A stretch of 64,000 nucleotides of DNA from Planctomycetota bacterium (GTDB lineage: Bacteria; Planctomycetota; Phycisphaerae; Phycisphaerales; SM1A02), in contig JACZRS010000020.1 in NCBI GenBank assembly GCA_022574595.1, positions 1 to 64,000 of the forward strand, written 5' to 3'. The position numbers were made by a program, and so were the translations under genes. Shown here piece by piece: positions 61,634 through 64,000 of this stretch (the stretch's first letter is position 1; every line of letters begins with the position of its first letter). The notes beneath the pieces are model-generated. The model was given only the letters and a program-made list of their open reading frames with translations. It searched no databases and was not told where the DNA came from.

Positions 61634-63150
61634 TAAATGGGACGCGTTAGACCATAGCGTTTTACTCTATAGCGTAATATGTCACGCGTTATCCCTAGTT
61701 GTCTTGATGCTGCGGATTGGTTCCAGTTGTTTTGTTGAAGGGCTTCAAGGACTAGTTTGCGTTCCTGGTCTGCTAGTGCTGATGTATTAACTTCAGTTTG
61801 ATCGATACTATTTGCCTGGACAATTTCCGGGTGTAAGTGTTCGTTGCGTACTTCGCCATCTGACAAGAGTAGTGCTCGTTCAATGACATTACGAAGCTCG
61901 CGCACATTTCCCGGCCAGTTGTAGCCGCGCATTTTTGCAAACGCTTCATCACTTATAGTTGGAGCCTCAATTCCCAAAGATGGCACAACTTGGGCCATGA
62001 TATGTTCTATTAACAGTGATAAATCATCGATGCGTTCACGCAGGGCGGGCAGTTTGATTGGAAAAACATTTAGCCGATAGAACAAATCCTCACGAAAGCG
62101 CCCGGCATCTGTTTCAGCTTTTAGATCACGATTCGAAGCTGCAATAACTCGCACATCACAATAAACCGGCTCGGTGCCACCAACGCGCATAAACTCCTTT
62201 TCCTCAAGCACGCGCAGCAACTTAGCCTGCATATTAATTTCAAGCTCGCCGATCTCATCCAGCAGAAGTGTTCCGCCATCTGCGATTTCAAATTTCCCTA
62301 AGCGTTGTTTTGTTGCGCCGGTGAATGCACCTTGCTCGTGGCCGAAGAGTTCGCTTTCGATTAATGATTCAGGTAGGGCTGCACAGTTCACAGCTATGAA
62401 AGGTTGATCATGCCTCGGCGACAAATCATGTATCGCTCGGGCGGCCATCTCTTTACCCGTTCCGGTTTCGCCTGTAAGTAAAACAGTAATCAATTGTGGT
62501 GCGACTTTCTCACACATCTCAAGCGCCTGGCAAAATGCTTGGGACTTACCAATAAAATTCGCAGTCGGAAGTGATTCGCGCAGCCCACGATTTTCCTTGC
62601 CAAGTCGATCAAACGATTCTGCATTTTTCGCAGCACCCGCAACGAGATTGGCAAATATCTCAAGCAGCTTAAGATCTTCATCACTAAAATCGGTTCCATC
62701 TTTGCGGTTTACTACTTCTAGAACGCCGAGAACCTCATCGCAGTGAATTAGCGGCGCAGCCATAAGACTTTGCGTTTTCGTCTTGGTCATTAAATCGACA
62801 CCCGCATAAAAATTGCTGTTATCCCTAGCGTTTTCAATACGGACTGAACGACGAGTTTTAATAACCTGTCCCGCAACTCCCTTATCAGCTGGGAAGCGAT
62901 GGCCGCGGGCGATATCCGAACTCGTTGGATCGACCATTGTCTGGAAAACAAGCTCACTTCGATTTGTATCTAGTAATAGAACACTTGCACCTTGGGCTTT
63001 AAGTACCTTTGCTGCGTGGGTAGCAACAAGTTCACAAACTTCACTTGGTTTGATTGCGTCATTAATAGCGCGACTGGCCTGGAGCAATGCACTAAGCGTT
63101 TGTTTATTAAGTCGATCGATTGCGGTTTGGGATGATGATGAATCAGCCAT
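61633..63150 (-). CDS. GAF-domain sigma-54-dependent transcriptional activator (bEBP)
   Basis: The 505-residue protein has an N-terminal GAF sensor domain (about 30-185) and a sigma-54 AAA+ domain (about 198-435). The AAA+ part shows Walker A GETGTGKE (227-234), the sigma-54 contact loop GAFTGA (274-279) and Walker B LLLDEIGE (295-302). A C-terminal Fis-type helix-turn-helix (about 465-500, [20 protein letters not shown]) completes it. There is no receiver domain, so it likely senses a small molecule or redox state. ATG at 63150 (MADSSSSQ). The stop comes from REP hairpin 5. The regulated genes are not identifiable; I found no good -24/-12 site in the window. Confidence 0.92.
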   Translation of the reverse strand: MADSSSSQTAIDRLNKQTLSALLQASRAINDAIKPSEVCELVATHAAKVLKAQGASVLLLDTNRSELVFQTMVDPTSSDIARGHRFPADKGVAGQVIKTRRSVRIENARDNSNFYAGVDLMTKTKTQSLMAAPLIHCDEVLGVLEVVNRKDGTDFSDEDLKLLEIFANLVAGAAKNAESFDRLGKENRGLRESLPTANFIGKSQAFCQALEMCEKVAPQLITVLLTGETGTGKEMAARAIHDLSPRHDQPFIAVNCAALPESLIESELFGHEQGAFTGATKQRLGKFEIADGGTLLLDEIGELEINMQAKLLRVLEEKEFMRVGGTEPVYCDVRVIAASNRDLKAETDAGRFREDLFYRLNVFPIKLPALRERIDDLSLLIEHIMAQVVPSLGIEAPTISDEAFAKMRGYNWPGNVRELRNVIERALLLSDGEVRNEHLHPEIVQANSIDQTEVNTSALADQERKLVLEALQQNNWNQSAASRQLGITRDILRYRVKRYGLTRPI

Positions 63151-63171
63151 GGTGTTAATCTTACCGAGCAA

Positions 63172-63623
63172 TTACAAGCCCGCCCACATATCGATTGACT
63201 AAAGCACTAATGGGTAGTGACCCACAGCTAGGTGGGGAAAAATCCCCAATTTGGGTGTATGAACTGAGCTATTGGCAGCTGCTACTTATTAAAGGTAGAG
63301 AATTATTCGCTGCATACCTCGAATCCCAAAACAGCTCTAATTGACTTCTAAGGCTGATAAGCAAGCAAATTTTCCTCGAAATCCAACATTGCTTGATGCT
63401 GTATTTTTGTTTTTTAAGTAATCCCTCTGGTTATTGGCAAGGGCGCTGCTTTATCTCAAAGCGTTACCCGTTACAGCAGGCCATGAGACGAATCATCGCT
63501 TCCTCCGACCGGTAACGAAGCAGTGAAACAAAAGTTTGACACTCACAAGAAAAGAACGAACTAACGCCCGTTGACAGATTTCAATGGGAACCCCTTAATC
63601 AACCTTGCAAAAGGAGCAAAGAC
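63172..63623. other. Intergenic region with a possible structured leader
   Basis: The ~450 bp hold no gene. Within it two nested helices can form: CTGCTT (63446-63451) with AAGCAG (63518-63523), and CGTTACC (63462-63468) with GGTAACG (63511-63517). These would give a leader RNA about 100 nt before the start codon at 63624. I do not recognise a known riboswitch class. Confidence 0.45.
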
Positions 63624-64000
63624 ATGTTCACCAACCTCAAGAACCAAAGAAGCGTCGCGATGAGCTTAATTGTAATTGCAATCATCAACATCGCCTTTAC
63701 GAACTTAGCAATCGCACAGCAACAGCCAACCGTGCCAAACCCCAGCAACACCGAATGGATTCCCATTGATCCGCCGCTGGATTACGACTTCTGGTGGTGG
63801 CAGGGGAGTTCACAAAGAGGGGCTTACGGGACGATTTGCTTTTCAGCACCGGGCGGGAGTATTGCATGCAATAACCCAGCGAGCACCTCGATCACGATAA
63901 CCCAGGGTACACAACTTACGGGTGGATTATCCATAGCAGGCGTATCGATTGGTGTAGGCAAGACTTTTCAAACCCAACAGAAATTCCCATTCAATGGTAA
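63624..64000 (+). CDS. Secreted protein, N-terminal part (runs off the right edge)
   Basis: 125 codons are open to the window edge. The start has AAAGGAG 6-8 nt upstream. A signal peptide (SLIVIAIINIAFTNLAIA-QQ) is followed by a Pro/Thr-rich and then Gly/Thr-rich mature part with two Cys (TICF and IACN) and a WWWQG stretch. No family is recognised and the rest is outside the window. Confidence 0.72.
   Translation, partial: MFTNLKNQRSVAMSLIVIAIINIAFTNLAIAQQQPTVPNPSNTEWIPIDPPLDYDFWWWQGSSQRGAYGTICFSAPGGSIACNNPASTSITITQGTQLTGGLSIAGVSIGVGKTFQTQQKFPFNG

Noticed and set aside
1-64000. CRISPR array, prophage, integrase or insertion sequence
   Set aside because: No evenly spaced direct repeats with spacers, no transposase, integrase or phage structural genes were found. 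The repeats present are short hairpins.

Overview
The window looks like chromosomal DNA from a planctomycete, most probably class Phycisphaerae. Three secreted proteins end in the short dockerin/EF-hand-like tails (DxDGNGxVNTxDLLxLFANWG type) common in that class. A Ser/Thr kinase lies divergent to an ECF-type sigma factor. Menaquinone is made by the futalosine route (mqnC). There are many membrane proteins with CxxCGYDL...CPECG zinc ribbons, CRTAC1-type FG-GAP proteins and H-X9-DG-like pseudopilins. This assignment is inference from gene content, not from a marker-gene search. There is no rRNA, CRISPR array, prophage or transposase gene. One tRNA (Arg-UCU) is present.

Layout. 1-5.3 kb: the start of a secreted protein, a voltage-gated K+ channel, a small Cys-rich ORF, gyrB, and a Tat-lipoprotein amidase. 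5.3-13.7 kb (minus strand): a Lon-N domain protein, an HDOD protein, and a nonulosonate (sialic or legionaminic acid) operon neuC-neuB-neuA. The operon is led by a 1202-aa Maf/DUF115 protein fused to a SpsF-like nucleotidyltransferase and a radical-SAM/SPASM-like domain that has lost its cluster cysteines. 13.8-21.5 kb: membrane and secreted unknowns, a family-5 uracil-DNA glycosylase, an SDR (TIGR01777)-Cof phosphatase fusion, and ilvE. 21.5-27.3 kb: five tandem zinc-ribbon membrane proteins, four of them in two stop/start-overlapping short-long pairs. 27.3-36.4 kb: mqnC, a membrane protein, a cyclodeaminase, a short pheT, two paralogous lipoproteins, a pseudopilin and a Kelch protein. 36.5-42.4 kb: the kinase/ECF sigma pair and a very long coiled-coil lipoprotein. 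43.2-51.9 kb: a lipoprotein, a molybdoenzyme with a fused ferredoxin-NrfD partner, an FG-GAP protein and a dihaem peroxidase-like protein with dockerin tails. 52.2-58.1 kb: two copies of a TPR + CRTAC1 gene pair. 58.1-64 kb: tRNA-Arg, zinc-ribbon membrane proteins flanking an AT-rich, probably foreign cfa gene, a GAF/sigma-54 activator, and the start of a secreted protein.

Three kinds of non-coding structure stand out. The first is a family of five REP-like hairpins (GCCCnnnGTG-TRTT-CACnnnGGGC followed by TAAAT) whose stems differ but still pair. Three copies supply the TAG stop codon of the gene they follow, and one is read in frame inside the kinase catalytic core. The second is a ~100-nt intergenic repeat (29.9 kb and 43.0 kb) whose stem changes are compensatory while its loop is conserved. 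The third is a set of good intrinsic terminators and a possible structured leader at 63.45 kb.
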